From contig NC_052481.1 in the NCBI RefSeq assembly GCF_009730915.1, forward strand, positions 124,001 to 188,000: a stretch of 64,000 nt of DNA. The letters run 5' to 3'. Positions 24,330 to 36,700 of the stretch are shown here, in pieces. This DNA is from Dioscorea cayenensis subsp. rotundata. Its lineage: Eukaryota; Streptophyta; Magnoliopsida; Dioscoreales; Dioscoreaceae. The notes beneath the pieces were generated by a model that had not been told where the DNA came from, ran no database searches, and saw nothing but the letters and a program-made list of their open reading frames with translations. Numbering within the stretch: the stretch's first letter is position 1; the number at the start of each line of letters is the position of its first letter. Position numbers and translations under genes: made by a program.

Positions 24330-24780
24330 TTTTTTCCGGCAGGAGTTTTCTTTGGAGGAATCGTGGGATTAGTCCACTGATAATTACCTGTGCTTATGAT
24401 TTAGAGATCTCGAGTTTGAACCTTTCAAATTATAATTAACTTTCTGGGTCCCGTGAGAGTTTTATGTGAGAAATACCTCTCGTTCTCCCTTCCAGGATTA
24501 CATGGGGGGTTTATCTCTTAGAAGTCAATCTAGCACCGTATCTAGTGCACCTCCGTATCCGTTTATCTTTTTTGTTTTATTCCTTGTCGACTTTATAAAA
24601 AAAAATTTTCTTTAGTCTTTTATACTTGTTTATTTAAAAATTTATAAAATATAAAATATTATTTTTTTCAAATCCACATTTTATATTTAATATACTTTTA
24701 AAAAGCTTCGAATATAATTTATTTAACTACATATTTTATAAAATATATTTTTAAATAATGATAATGTTGAAAAATTAATA
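24330..24780. other. Unidentified repeat-like tract and AT-rich DNA
   Basis: The segment 24345-24590 has the feel of a dispersed repeat (ATCTCGAGTTTGAACC, GGGTCCCGTGAGAG, CACCGTATCTAGTGCACC). The first phrase resembles a tRNA B-box, which would fit a SINE, but no A-box at the right distance was found. The remainder is AT-rich. Confidence 0.3.
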
Positions 24781-24784
24781 TAAG

Positions 24785-24919
24785 GTGCGGGTCGCGAGAG
24801 CGGTACCAAATCGAGGCAAACTCTGAATACTAGATATGACCCCAGAATAACAGGTCGACCAGTGAAACGATGGGGGATAAGTTTCATCGTCGAGAGGGAA
24901 ACAACCCGGATCACCAGCT
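24785..24919 (+). rRNA. Nuclear insertion of a plastid 23S rRNA fragment (NUPT), nonfunctional
   Basis: About 135 bases stand out sharply from the AT-rich flanks. The phrases GTGCGGGTCGCGAGAGCGGT, AAATCGAGGCAAACTCTGAA, TCATCGTCGAGAGGGAAACA and CCCGGATCACCAGCT match what I know of domain II of plastid 23S rRNA, in sense orientation. It is abrupt at both ends. Relative to my recollection of plastid sequence it has transition-type changes and a small internal deletion (around AATAACAGGTCGACCAG), as expected for an old, decaying nuclear copy. Confidence 0.8.
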
Positions 24920-25670
24920 TTTATAAATTTTAGATTATTAACTAACTTTAATTATTATTATTGATTTATCTAACTGTATATTGACAATAATTTGTAATAT
25001 CAAACATGAATAAGTTATACAGTAAAGAGTTAATATCACAATAAAATCTGTACTTTCACTTTATGTGAATTCACACTCATCTCTCTAATAGGACTTTTTT
25101 ATAAATTTGACATCATAAATAGAATGTACGTTATTTATTTATGTATCTATTGTTTAAAAATAATCATGTATATATGTCTGCAAAATATAAAATAATAATA
25201 TATTAATCTTAACGTTTGAAATTATATATATTTTCATAATTTTTTATAATAAATATACCACACGTGAGGAGTTAAGTTTCATAATACCTTTGCTTTCAAC
25301 TGTGTGAATGAAAGTTTAAATTTGTCTTTTTAATTAGATGAACAAGAAGATCCAATGACAACAGATCAATCGGTTGTTGCCCGCCTAAACACAAACCTAA
25401 ATCCAAACCCAAAAATTTTTAAAAAAATAATAATAATAAAAAAAATCGCCGATTCCCCCGTAGCATTGCCCAGCGAGGAAAACCAAGCCCGCGCGATCAA
25501 AATGCACTCCCCACATCCTCGTCCGTACAATAAGAGCAGGTACACCTTCACATTAACATAACCTTATCGTGTTCCGCCGACGTGGCTATTCTTTCCCACT
25601 CCTTCCCAATAAGGACTAAAAAAGAGCGCGCCAGCGGGAGCGATCTCCTCCACAAAACACCGCATTCATC
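24920..25670. other. Intergenic DNA and promoter region of the photolyase-hydrolase gene
   Basis: The left part is AT-rich and empty. From about 25450 the composition becomes GC-richer, with CCCCGTAGCATTGCCC, CCGACGTGGC and GCGCGCCAGCGGG. This is likely the core promoter and leader of the downstream gene. No convincing TATA box was found. Confidence 0.4.
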
Positions 25671-25677
25671 GTCGTCC

Positions 25678-25900
25678 ATGGAAATCTCCAAAACCCTAGC
25701 GCCGATCTCTCTCCCTTAAAGATCAGCAGGGCTAGGGATTCATGGATATCATCGCGCGCCATGGTTCTCCTCCTTCGTCCACTCTCCCCTTTCCCCTCTC
25801 ATCGCTTGCATTGCAGGGTTGCCCATCGGAAAGGTCCGGCGAGAGTGGTGGCGGTGGTGAGGAAGGAAGAAGGTGCCTCTGTTGTCTGGTTCAAGCATGA
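25678..25900 (+). promoter_or_regulatory. Two upstream ORFs before the photolyase-hydrolase start
   Basis: A 13-residue upstream ORF occupies 25678-25719 (ATG to TAA). A second one starts at 25742 and stops at 25900. It overlaps the main ATG at 25761 in another frame, so ribosomes using it cannot reinitiate at the main start. Both would lower translation if they lie in the leader. The transcription start is unknown. Confidence 0.5.
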
Positions 25901-28900
25901 TTTGAGGATTGATGATCATCCTGGTCTCGTGGCGGCGGTGTCCCAGCACCGGACTGTCGTCCCCTTCTATGTCTTCGATCCTCGGATGCTCTCCGGTTTG
26001 CTCTTATTCCTTTTCAATTTTTATCAGTGAATTGTGGTTTTTTGTTACTCTTTTTTGCTTATTCATCGCAGACACTATGATCTTATTTGCTCGAAATGCT
26101 TGTCTTTTTCTTGCTTCTTTGGTTATCAGAGTTTTTTTTTCACATTTTGTTATTTTTGGAATGATAGGAAGTGGAGGGGTTTGAATGTATTTGAAATGTT
26201 TGAGTTAAAGGGAAGCATTGATCTCATTAATGTTAGAATGATGTTTGAAATATGTAAAGGCGGATAACTAGGCTTAACCTTCTTCAACCAGCACAGGAAA
26301 TATGGAGTGTGTGTGTTTTACTTACTGCAAGGACTTGAATCTCCTCAACTAGAGCAAAAGACAAGGAATATGTTTGATTGGTTGTCTACTTCTAATTTGC
26401 ATTGAATTTTCAGTAAATTTTGTGAATCTTTTAGTTTATCACATAATCTGGTGTCCAGGTTTTTCTGATGAAATGCTGGAATTGCTCCTCTTTGCTTTGG
26501 AAGACCTGAGGAGGGTATTGAAAGAACAAGGATCTGATTTGCTTATTGGCTATGGAGCTGCAGAAAAGGCTGTGATTGAACTTGTGAAAAAGGTATCTTT
26601 ACAATTGTATTTTTATGAATCTATACCTGAAGTGTCAAAACTCACCATCATGCTTCTAACTTGTCTGTGTTGAACCCTTTAAAAACTAGCTATTCAAATA
26701 AACATCGGTATTTAACAGGTTAAAGCAACCCACATATTTGCAGAAGAGGAGGTGGACTACAATGTTCGCAGGGTAGTTGATAGTGTGCATGCATCTCTGC
26801 TAGATAAATCTTTCTCATGGGGAAGCCCCAAGCTAAACATCTGGAAAACTCCATTTTATGAAATTAAGGTAGTTGCTTTTGTCTTTCTCAGTCTGTTCCC
26901 TGGCAGTCGAACTCTTGATGTGTAACTTGATGCCAGATGCCTTCTGGTGTAGGATCTAAAGGAGACCCCTACATCATGTGTTGACTTTCAAAAGCTTCAA
27001 CTGCCTGTAACAGCTCCTCTTGCATCCCCTGTCTTACCTGTGCTAAATACAGATTTGGAAAGAGGTGAACTTTCAAGTTACTTCTGCTCTTAAGGTCCTT
27101 TTCTCCGATTCAAAATAAAGTGAAATTTCTTATCAACTTCCTATTTGTGTGGCTTATCCTCTTGCTTCATTCAGTGTTGCTAGTTGGCCTATTTTGGCCC
27201 TCTGACATGTTTGTTTGGTCATCTTTCAGCTGTTCTTCTAATTGTTAGTATACTGGTGAAGATGGATAATGTGAATCCTTTTGTAACATACATATGATTT
27301 TTCAATTCTTTAGGCACTTTACCTGCATATGATTATCTGAAAAGGTACATTGTAGAGAATATTTCCAAGTCAAATGAGAGCTGGAGTTCTCTCAAGAAAA
27401 CATCAGCCAAAGCCATTTTAAAACAGGGACAAGTAAACCGAATTAATGTGAAAACTAAATTTGCGTCGGGGCTTGAAGAAGCCAAGAAAAAAATTATGAG
27501 TCCTCATTGGTTCTGGAAAAGACTCAAAGGCGAAAATCCATGAGTTCTCTATTTGTAGAAGGAGGAAATCAAGTGTGTGGTGGGACAGATGCTGTCTTGA
27601 ATGCCTTAGCTGCTTATTTGAGATATTTGGAGGGAACTGCAAGATATGATTGGCAAGAGTATGTAACAGTTTATATATAAGTTGTCTTAGAATTTATTAC
27701 CTTTATCCTCTCAAAAGAATTTATTACCTTATTTTCTTTGTGAGTTAAGGTTTTCTTTTAAATTTAATTATCTCTATCTAGCTGTGTTTTAATTGATTAA
27801 TACATTGCAGATTTTCTGTTGATTTATCTACTGATGTTGCTTTGAGCGATATCATTTTGACATGTTCCTGTATAACTTTGATCAAGTTTTTTTCTGAGAA
27901 TAGCCATATATCTCAAATAACTGCCCTATCCTTCTTTTTGAGACCTCCAATTTCTTGGTTTTCTATCTTCAACTTCCTATCATCTCTCACTTAATTTTGT
28001 GTGCTTTGTTTTGGTTTTCTTCCTGCTGTTAGCTGTTTCATTATCAACGTATCTTCCTATAGTTTCATGTGATTTTGTCTTATTTAAATTTAGTTTGAAG
28101 TTTGAACCTCTTTGTTGTTATCTGGGACGCCACCTTCTAAACAGTGTGGTTTCCATAGCGATGCTTTTTTTTTTTGCAGCTTTAGAGAAAACAGTGTGGG
28201 CTTTAAGTTATCATGTGTCCTCTAATTGTAATTCAATTTTTAGTTCTTACTTGGTTTCATGTAAAGTTATAAAACTAAAATGCCTATTCATTGAGTTTGA
28301 TGTTAACGGTTTTATAGCAGAATAAATAATAAAGGCATATAGTTTTTTACTCTGAATTTTAAAGTTGAATTAGATTGTTTAAATCATTGACAGATTGCAT
28401 CAGAAGCTACGTGAAGCTGAAACTAGGAAGGGGGCCTCATTTGGCGTGCTGTTTGGGCCTGCCCTTCGCCTTGGCATTATCTCTAGGAGGAGGGTTCACC
28501 ATGAAGCTCTCAACTATGAGAGAGAACGCAATGGTGGCTTTCTATCTCCATTTGGTTACTCAGCACTCACTGTTATGGCAGCAGTTGAAACTGTCTGCTC
28601 AATGGAGGTATATGTTATATACCTGGAGCTTAAATAACTCTCTGCTGTTAATTAGTAGGACTGTATTTTTGTTAAGTTGATTTGGTGGGAGCACATTTAT
28701 CTGTGCTTAATCCCATGCTTTTTCAACAAAATCAATTATCACACTGACATGACAGGCGACTTGTTGCAGTGGTATTCTCTTTTGGCTTTGAAAAGCCAAA
28801 TCTGCAACAATGAACTTTATCCAATTAGGATATGGAGATGGAATGGTTATCTGATCCAGGTAAAATGAAGCATGGCTTACTGGCTTATGTTTTTTATGTT

Positions 28901-31900
28901 ATTATGATGGAAGATTTCGTACCACTTAGCATTATACCTGTGGGTGATATTGTTATATTGATAGGAAAAAGAAGTGCGTAATTTGCTTTTCATGCAACAC
29001 AGAAGTCCTTAACATGTGTATATCAAAATTAATCATGTATTGGTTTTCTCATTTATGCCTCTTAAAAAATTATTCCATATATATTTATTTATATTGATTT
29101 TATGCTATAAATACTTTTAGTTTTAGTAAGATGTATGTGCTGAAGTGGGCTTTTGCGCTAATTTCTTTGGATTCTGTCTTTTCCACATGTCTTAATTGAA
29201 TTAGGAATCATGGACAACTCTGGCATCATCCTTCCCCAGTTATATAATTGTTGAAATCTATACTGCATCATGTCATTGCAAGTATAGTGATTCCTGTTTA
29301 TTTCTCACATAAGTATTTGCTTCTTGCAGTACACAGCTGTTGGCAAAAAAGGTCCTGCAGTTCTACTTGTTCATGGTTTTGGAGCCTTTTTGGAGCATTT
29401 CCGTGGTAATTTATCTAGCATGGCCAATAATGGGCACCGTGTTTGGGCACTTACCCTTCTAGGGTTTGGCAAATCAGAGAAACCAAATATCCCTTATACA
29501 GAACTTTTGTGGGCTGAATTGTTAAGGGATTTTATTATTGATATTGTAAGTGAGCCAGTTCACCTTGTGGGGAACTCAATTGGTGGTATGTTCTCTATCT
29601 GTAGGATTGTGCATGAAACTTTCTTCCATAAATCAATATTCCTGGGGTCTGGAGTATATTAGCAAAATTCTATCTTATAGTTACTTACTTTTCCAGGCTA
29701 TTTTGTTGCAACTGTTGCTGGACTTTGGCCTGTTTTGGCCAAGTCAATCGTTCTTCTAAACACGGCAGGTTCTGTTGTTCCAGGCTATTCTTCTGCTCAG
29801 ATAATTACTGAAGTAAGACCATCTAGTTGCCAAATCATAATGTTATCAATCGAAGTATTAACTGACTTATATGTCCATGTTCCATTATTTTGTCTGTGTT
29901 CACCTAAATCTCAGATATTAGTTTGCACTTCACACTGACTAGTTGACTTAAAGTGTCAGAAATATTAGTATGTGCGTTTGTGTATTTATGTTTCTTAACC
30001 AGTTTGAAATAAAATTAAGGATTCTGGCTTATGATCTTGCTAGGCCTTTGCTGTTGGTCATGCAATGTGGACGCTACATTCTGCATCATTGACCTTTTTG
30101 AATACTTAGATGTTTCTGTTGCCTACTATCTTGTAAATCGGACTTTGTATTAAATGGAAAACATGATTATTAGGTGTTTCATTTATTTATAGGCTCAACA
30201 AGCATCTGCTATCATGTGGCTTGGGTCTCGCCTCTTATTATGGTACCTGAGATTAAGAGCTGGCAGTATTCTGAAGGAATACTATCCAACTGTATGTGTA
30301 GTGTCTGCCTCATCCTAAATGGTGCACATTCCTCCAATTAGTATTGATTTTGGAGTCCCTGTTTTTCTTGCAGAATTCAGAGCGGGTTGATGACTGGCTA
30401 GTCAATGAAATACTAAGAGCAGTATCCTCATTGACAAAGATTGCAATGGTGAATCAGTAGCTGCTATATGAGTTAATTGCTTATATACTGCTCTTGAAGA
30501 GGAATAATGTTGCCGTTTGTATGAGTTAATTGCTTATATACTTGTCTTGAAGAGGAATAATATTGCCCATAGAATCAATCAGTCCGCATGTGCATATAGA
30601 TTTGTATGATTATTTTATTATAAGGCAGTAGCGATAAAGTTTGGAAATTTGAAATTGTTTTGGAGGGAGTACTTTTAACCAGACTTTCACTTAACTAATA
30701 CTAATTGAAATAAATATTTTAAGATTAAAAATTTACTTTTCTAATTAATTATAGTAATATTATTTTTTAAAAATAAATTAATAAATATCTTTGTTTAAAT
30801 ATTTAAGGCTTGTAAGAGAATATTTATGGGGGGTAACTTTGGGTGTTTGGTTTGTGGTTTGAGGGAATCCAGGGGTACCTGGGGCCCATAGCCAATCATA
30901 GCCTTTTGGTTTAGTCCATTTAGCAAGGCTCGAGATTTCACTATTAGTTATATTTCCTTAGCTTCTCACTTGAAGCTGCAATGTGCCTGTTCCATGCTAC
31001 TCATTTCTGGTATTCTATTTAAGGTGCATCTTCACATGAGACTAATTTTGTTAATTTTCTCTTGACTTGCAGAGGAGAGTAGATATTGAGCTTCCATTAC
31101 TCTGTTTATTAGTATTTTTGACACAGCAGACTGATTTAAATTAATCCAATTGTAGTAAATTTAACTTCAATATGTTTTCTTACTTGACAATTGCTGGAGC
31201 TGCATATTTCCTTTGTGTGTGTGTGTGTGTGTGTTTGTGTGTTTGTTATGTCGTCCTTGACATTCTCTAGTCATATGATCCTGGAGTGCCTATAGTTATG
31301 GAAAGTGTAGTCAACTTCAACCTTTCAGTCCCTCTCAATTATCTGGTAGAGTCTTTTGGAGGGAAGGTGTTGATCATACAGGTAATTGCTTGATTTATGC
31401 AGATTGAGTTTCAATGTAGCTGATGGCTGCTATTATTGATCATGACATCTCTTTGGGAACTTAGTTTTCATTGATCATTCAGGGTATCAAAGACCCACTC
31501 TCCAAATCCAGATTGAGATTATCCATGTTTTGGGAGAATTGCAGTGGGGCTACAGTCAGAGAATTGGATGCAGGTAACCGTTTAACTGCCCTTTCTTGCA
31601 AATTCAATGTTAAATCTTGGTTTCTTTCACTTTTATATCCTAAAGAAACAGCTTGTTTCCTTGGGTAAGCCTGATCATTTCCAAATTTCCATCTGGGTGA
31701 TAATATTGCTCATATGTAGTTGTTTGTTAGCACTATAATGTTTTGGATTTTCCTTAATGCCAAAATTACTATTGGCTTGTGAAAGTTGAGGTCAGCCATT
31801 TGTTATGCATACAAATCACTTAAATAATTTTTCCTATTATAGTTTGTTTTACTTAAAAATTAAATCCTTATTCATCTTGTGGTTGACATGTTTCAGGCCA

Positions 31901-31997
31901 TTGCCCCCATGATGAGGTGCCAGAGGAAGTGAATTCTATACTTTATGATTGGGTAAAAACAACTGAAAGTAGCAACTATGCTGTTGAAAGAGTATAG
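25761..31997 (+). CDS. Photolyase-like domain fused to alpha/beta hydrolase, 14 exons, one frameshift
   Basis: Exons: 25761-25995, 26459-26592, 26719-26868, 26953-27064, 27314-27658, 28394-28607, 28770-28859, 29330-29585, 29697-29812, 30193-30291, 30374-30421, 31271-31381, 31483-31573, 31897-31997. All junctions are GT-AG with agreeing phases. The first ~32 residues look like a plastid transit peptide. Residues ~40-180 are a photolyase/cryptochrome antenna domain (SVVWFKHDLRIDDHPGL, VVPFYVFDPR). The FAD-binding half is absent. From ~428 there is an alpha/beta hydrolase: oxyanion HGFG (442), nucleophile elbow GNSIGG (Ser510), Asp641 and His669. The family matches Arabidopsis At4g25290 as I remember it. 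One base is missing in exon 5 near 27498-27510, so the frame reads into TGA at 27541. Adding one base gives 700 residues. Biochemical role is unknown; a plastid hydrolase with a vestigial light-sensor fold is inference. Confidence 0.88.
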
Positions 31998-32500
31998 TTG
32001 TGATTATTTTGTAAATATATTACTATTTTTTCGAGGGAAGTGCAAGAATATATAATGTGTACATCAATACCTTCCCCAAATTAAGTCTTCAATTTTTTTT
32101 CCTCTACATTAATGTTACGCTCAAAATTAATCTACAATTTGTCATTTAAAGTACATGTTCCGTCTTTTAGGATGCTCCAAATGCTTGGAAGCCTATATGT
32201 AGTCTGCACCCTCTTTACGAACTGTTGCCAAGTTCATGGATCATTAGAAATTTGCTCTGAGTTTGACCAAGTGGGAATTTGGGAGATAATCCAAAAATTT
32301 GGGTGGATAGTTAGACCATGAGATTCAGGTCTATCCATCTACAGCCAATTTAAATGGAAGTTATTTGTTAATATATTATCTCTTTCTACTAGCTCTTGAA
32401 TCAATATCATGAATGAGAGTAAATGATAAACTAGGTTTTGGCAGGTTTGATTGGTTTGTTTGCTTTTCCTTTTTACCTGAATGAAAGAGTTTTATGTTAT
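31998..32500 (+). other. 3' UTR region of the photolyase-hydrolase gene
   Basis: After the TAG at 31995-31997 the sequence stays transcript-like in composition for several hundred bases. At 32171 an AG (TCTTTTAG) precedes an open frame, DAPNAWKPICSLHPLYELLP, that runs about 29 codons to a TGA. It could be an alternative last exon or chance. No sharp poly(A) signal cluster was identified. Confidence 0.3.
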
Positions 32501-32504
32501 TAAT

Positions 32505-33715
32505 GTTTGTGAGATCAAGGTTGTAAATCAATTTGGTTTTGTACTTGGAAGGCCAACTATAGAAGCAATTTATATTTTAAGGTTATTGATGGAGAAGTAT
32601 ATAGATAGAAAGAAAGATTTACATATGATCTTAATTGATTTGAAAAAGGCATATGATAGGGTGCCTATGGAGGTCCTTCGGTGGCCTCTAGAAAAAATGA
32701 GGTTACTTCTAGGTACATAGACCTTATACAAAATATCTATGATAGTTCTGTCACTAGCATTAAAATCTGTAAAGGGAGAGTTTAGAGAGTTCTCCATTAC
32801 TATGGGTCTACATTAAGGTTGAGTATTAAGCCATTCCCTATTTGCTTTAGTTGTGGGTCATCTGACTAAGCATATTCAAGATCAGATCTTTTGATGCATG
32901 CTTTTCACCAATGTTGTGATCTTAGTTGATGAAAGTAGGGAAAGTTTCAACTTGAAGTTGGAGATGTGAGGAAACACTTCAGAAGATTAAGGTTTTAAGT
33001 TAAGTGGGGTAAAATTGGAATATTTGAAATATAATTTCAGTAATAAGGAGGAGGACATAGGGAGTTAGGATGGATACTGAAATTGGTAGAAGTAGAAGTA
33101 GAAGTTTTGGGTAATCTAGGCTTTATAATCATAGAGGACAGGGAAACTTATAGAAGATGTCACATATAGGACAGAGACCGGTTGGATAAAATGGAGGGAG
33201 TGCTTATGGAGTTTTATATGTTTGGAGAATATCATTTAAATTGAAGGGTAAGTTCTATAAAATAGTTGTTAGGGCAACTATGATGTATGGATCAGAATGT
33301 TGAGCTGTTAAAAAAAATCTACTTAAAGAATAAACATGGTTAAAATGAGAATGTTGAGATGGATGTTAGGTGTTATTAGGAAGGACCGATTAAGGAATGA
33401 ATTTATTCGATATAGACTGGGAGTGGGAATGACACATATCATTGACTGATAAGTTAAAAGAAAATCGATTAAGATGTATGGGCATGTCCTTAAAAGACCC
33501 TAGATGCTCCCATGAGAAAGTGAGAGCTCTCAAAGTGGAAGGTCATAGAAGGGGAAAATGCAGACCTAGAAGGTGTTTAGCGGAAACTTTATGTAAAGAT
33601 ATGGTAGTTTATCTAGTCTTTTGGTCCTTAATAGAGCAACATGGAACGGAAAGATTTTTGTAGCCTACCCTAAATAGTTGAGATTAACGGCTTGTTGTAG
33701 CTGCATTGTATTGTC
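32505..33715 (+). mobile_element. Decayed LINE (non-LTR retrotransposon), 5'-truncated
   Basis: The left part reads NQFGFVLGRPTIEAIYILRL, then KKDLHMILIDLKKAYDRVP, which is a reverse transcriptase with the first catalytic Asp of the palm (LIDLKKAYD). Further on, broken by many stops and shifts, come pieces like SLFALVVGHLTKHIQD, MLFT, and an end reading CTAAATAGTTGAGATTAACG and GGCTTGTTGTAGC, the normal 3' end of this plant LINE family. The FADD box is degraded (the position reads near MLFTN). It is sense-oriented with respect to the upstream gene and long dead. Confidence 0.8.
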
Positions 33716-36700
33716 CTTTGTTGCACCTTAAAATAATGATCCTTTCCTTTGGTCAATTATGAACTCCTTATATGTTCTAAAGTATCATAATGGGAGTGTC
33801 TCACGAATTGCACTTCGAGCCAATGAGGTGTGAATTTTATAGTATGAAAAGTGTTTTATGCGTAATGTTAAACGTGGGAAGTTGCATCACTGAGGAAAAT
33901 TGCCATTGGCTTATTCCTGTTGTTTATGCTGTGCTGACACCTTTGACAAAGTTGATGTGAATGCTACATGGAGGCCCATCTAGGGTTAAGTGTAGCTGCA
34001 GGAGGGGGATAGGGTAGTTGGTTTGGCAAAGCTTGAAACTGATGCAATTTTCTGCTTTGATATAATCACGCTTTTGTAGGCTTGGAAGTTCACTCCTTGC
34101 TTTGCTGGCCACTAATTGGAATGGTTTAAATATTTCCCATTTCATTTATGTAGAACTTGTGGCCTAATACCTTTTCTTTCTCCTATTTTAATGAAATTAA
34201 AGCCGGAATCTCCAGTCAGCTCTTTGTTCTTTAACTTTGTATTCCACTAAGAGTTATAACTGTACACCAGCTTGCTGTCAGATGTGTGGTAACCCCCATA
34301 TATATATTTTTTAATCCTCCAAATGTCTCTTATTTCTATTGAAGGAATGAGCATATATTCAAATCAATATGAACTATCAGTGTGATAGTACAGAATTTAG
34401 ACCAGGAGTGTAGTAGTTAACAAAAGTTGAATGTGAGATTATTTTATGCCCATGGACTAAATTATCATTGCTCTAAAAATTAGATAGTTATTTGTCTTTG
34501 ATATTGCTATATTTGTCATTCATTTGCATTAGATGACCATACTCTTCAAATAATTTTAGTGACTATTTTCTGGTATAAACATCATTATTTAGTGTGCAGA
34601 TTGCCAGTTATGAAGTTGGATATGTGTGTTCAGACCTTGCTGAAACTTTCGATCTTATGGGTCTTCCGACATCAAATCTTCTATGCCAGGTAAGCATCCT
34701 GAGATAATAATTATTGTCCTCACCAGCAGTTCCTTCTTTTATACCAAAGTATGATTTATGATAGTGGGAAAGCAAATCTCACTATTATTGTGGGCTTTGG
34801 TCCTATGTGACTAGTCATTAGCTTTTGTTGATATCCCTATCAGGAAGTGATAAAAAAAGATTTGATAGGGAAGAGCCAACCAACTCTCCTTTTCTTCACA
34901 AATTGCTGGACTTTGAGCTGGCATCTTAGTTTATTGAGCACTCATCAAGTTTGATCCTGATTTTATACTAATAAACTGCAAATATAAATCAAGTTAAACC
35001 CTATTATTTTTCAATTTTTCCTCTATCCCTACTCATTGTGGTCTGTTTTTAATCACTAGTCTTGATGTACATTCATCAACAATATAGAGACAATCATGAA
35101 TTCCATATTGAATTTTGTTGTCGCGTTCAAACCATAGAGTTCAAATTGTTATAGTTAATTTACAATCTTTTGGTTGAAGCTTAACAAAAGTCCAGATGCT
35201 TACAAAAGTTGTCATTCATCAACCACTCTTTTCCTTTTTATTTCATTCCTTCAGTTCCTTCCTTGAGATCCTTCTCTTCCCATGAAAAAGACTTCTTCAA
35301 TTCATTCAAGCTGTCAGTTCTAGCTTATAAGTAAATTCATAAGAGAAATATCCAATAGTGAGCCGCCACTAAAAACAGGTGGTCTGACAAGTGCGTGGAT
35401 CATACCAATCATATCACAATCCAAACACCGAGTTGATTCTTTATGTAACTTCACTATTTATGTCAATGATAGATGATCATTTGTATGAGTCATGCTTTTG
35501 TAGGCCTGTTCCACAGTGAAATTTCCCCCACAACTCTGTATATTCAATCAAAGAAGGTTTCAATACTGGAAAACTTGCATGTAAATACAGTCAGTTTGGC
35601 CAAGAACTGTTAGTACAGAATTTAATCGATGTATTTTCATAGAGTTTGCCCTTTTAGTAGCTCATATAAATGAAATGAAGAAAGAGGCTTGCTTCACTTC
35701 AAGCAACTCATGATATTGAGTGCCCTTGAGGTCTTTGAAAGGACAGCTTGGATTAATAACTTCTGTGTAGAATAATTTATAGCTGAGGTGTGGCATCGTA
35801 TAACTGTTTTGGATTTGATAAATTGTTTAATAATAAAAAAAAACAAAGCAATAATGTATGATTGGTCTTCTGCCATAGAGTTGACTTTACATCAACTTCG
35901 AGAATCTTTTGCCTTAGATTTAAGAGCCAACAGAGAGATGCTCACATGATCTGTGCTTAATTTATAGAAAGAGTACTTTCTTGTAAATTTATCACCTGAT
36001 TCTTGCACAGATTGTATCTATTTCTTAGTTTGTTAGCTACAAATATCACGTCTAATAATATTCTCATTTGTTTCTGAGGGCATTATCATCAGAACATCTA
36101 CTAGGTTTCTTCTTATCTCAAGGACTAACTTATATTGCTTCTTAATTTTATGTTGTGTTCTGTTATGTCTTATGCCATTATCTCGATCATATGTTTTAAT
36201 TAGTGTTTCACACCACGAGAAAAAAGAATAGTTAATAAGAAATAAGGGGCTAGAATTAAATACCAGAATTGAATAAATAGGGAATAAATAGGAATAATCT
36301 CAAGAATAAGCTAATTTTGCTCAAGGTTAGGATTAATAAGGATAAGGTCTTTTATTCCAAAAATGAGATAGTAGAATAGCATATTCTATTCTTTCCTAAT
36401 CTTCATTTATTTGGCCTTTATTCACAGAACTAATGGTTTATTTTCCCTTACTCTTGCTGTAAAACACTATCTTAGTTTTTAAGCTTCAAATACCATGTCT
36501 AATAACATCCATATTTGTTTTGAAGTAAACTATCATCAAATCATCCTTGTCTTTCATCATATATCAAGGACTGACTTATTGCTTCTTAGTTTTGTATTCT
36601 ATTCTTTTATTTGTTCTAGGCCATTGAATAACTCTGCCCAGTGCCCATCTGTTTTGAATTCCTAAAAAATGGCTATTCAGTTTCATTCAATACAAAATAC

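Noticed and set aside
24395-24435. tRNA-like B-box phrase GAGTTTGAACC
   Set aside because: No A-box, no cloverleaf and no aminoacyl stem could be drawn, so no tRNA or SINE is called.
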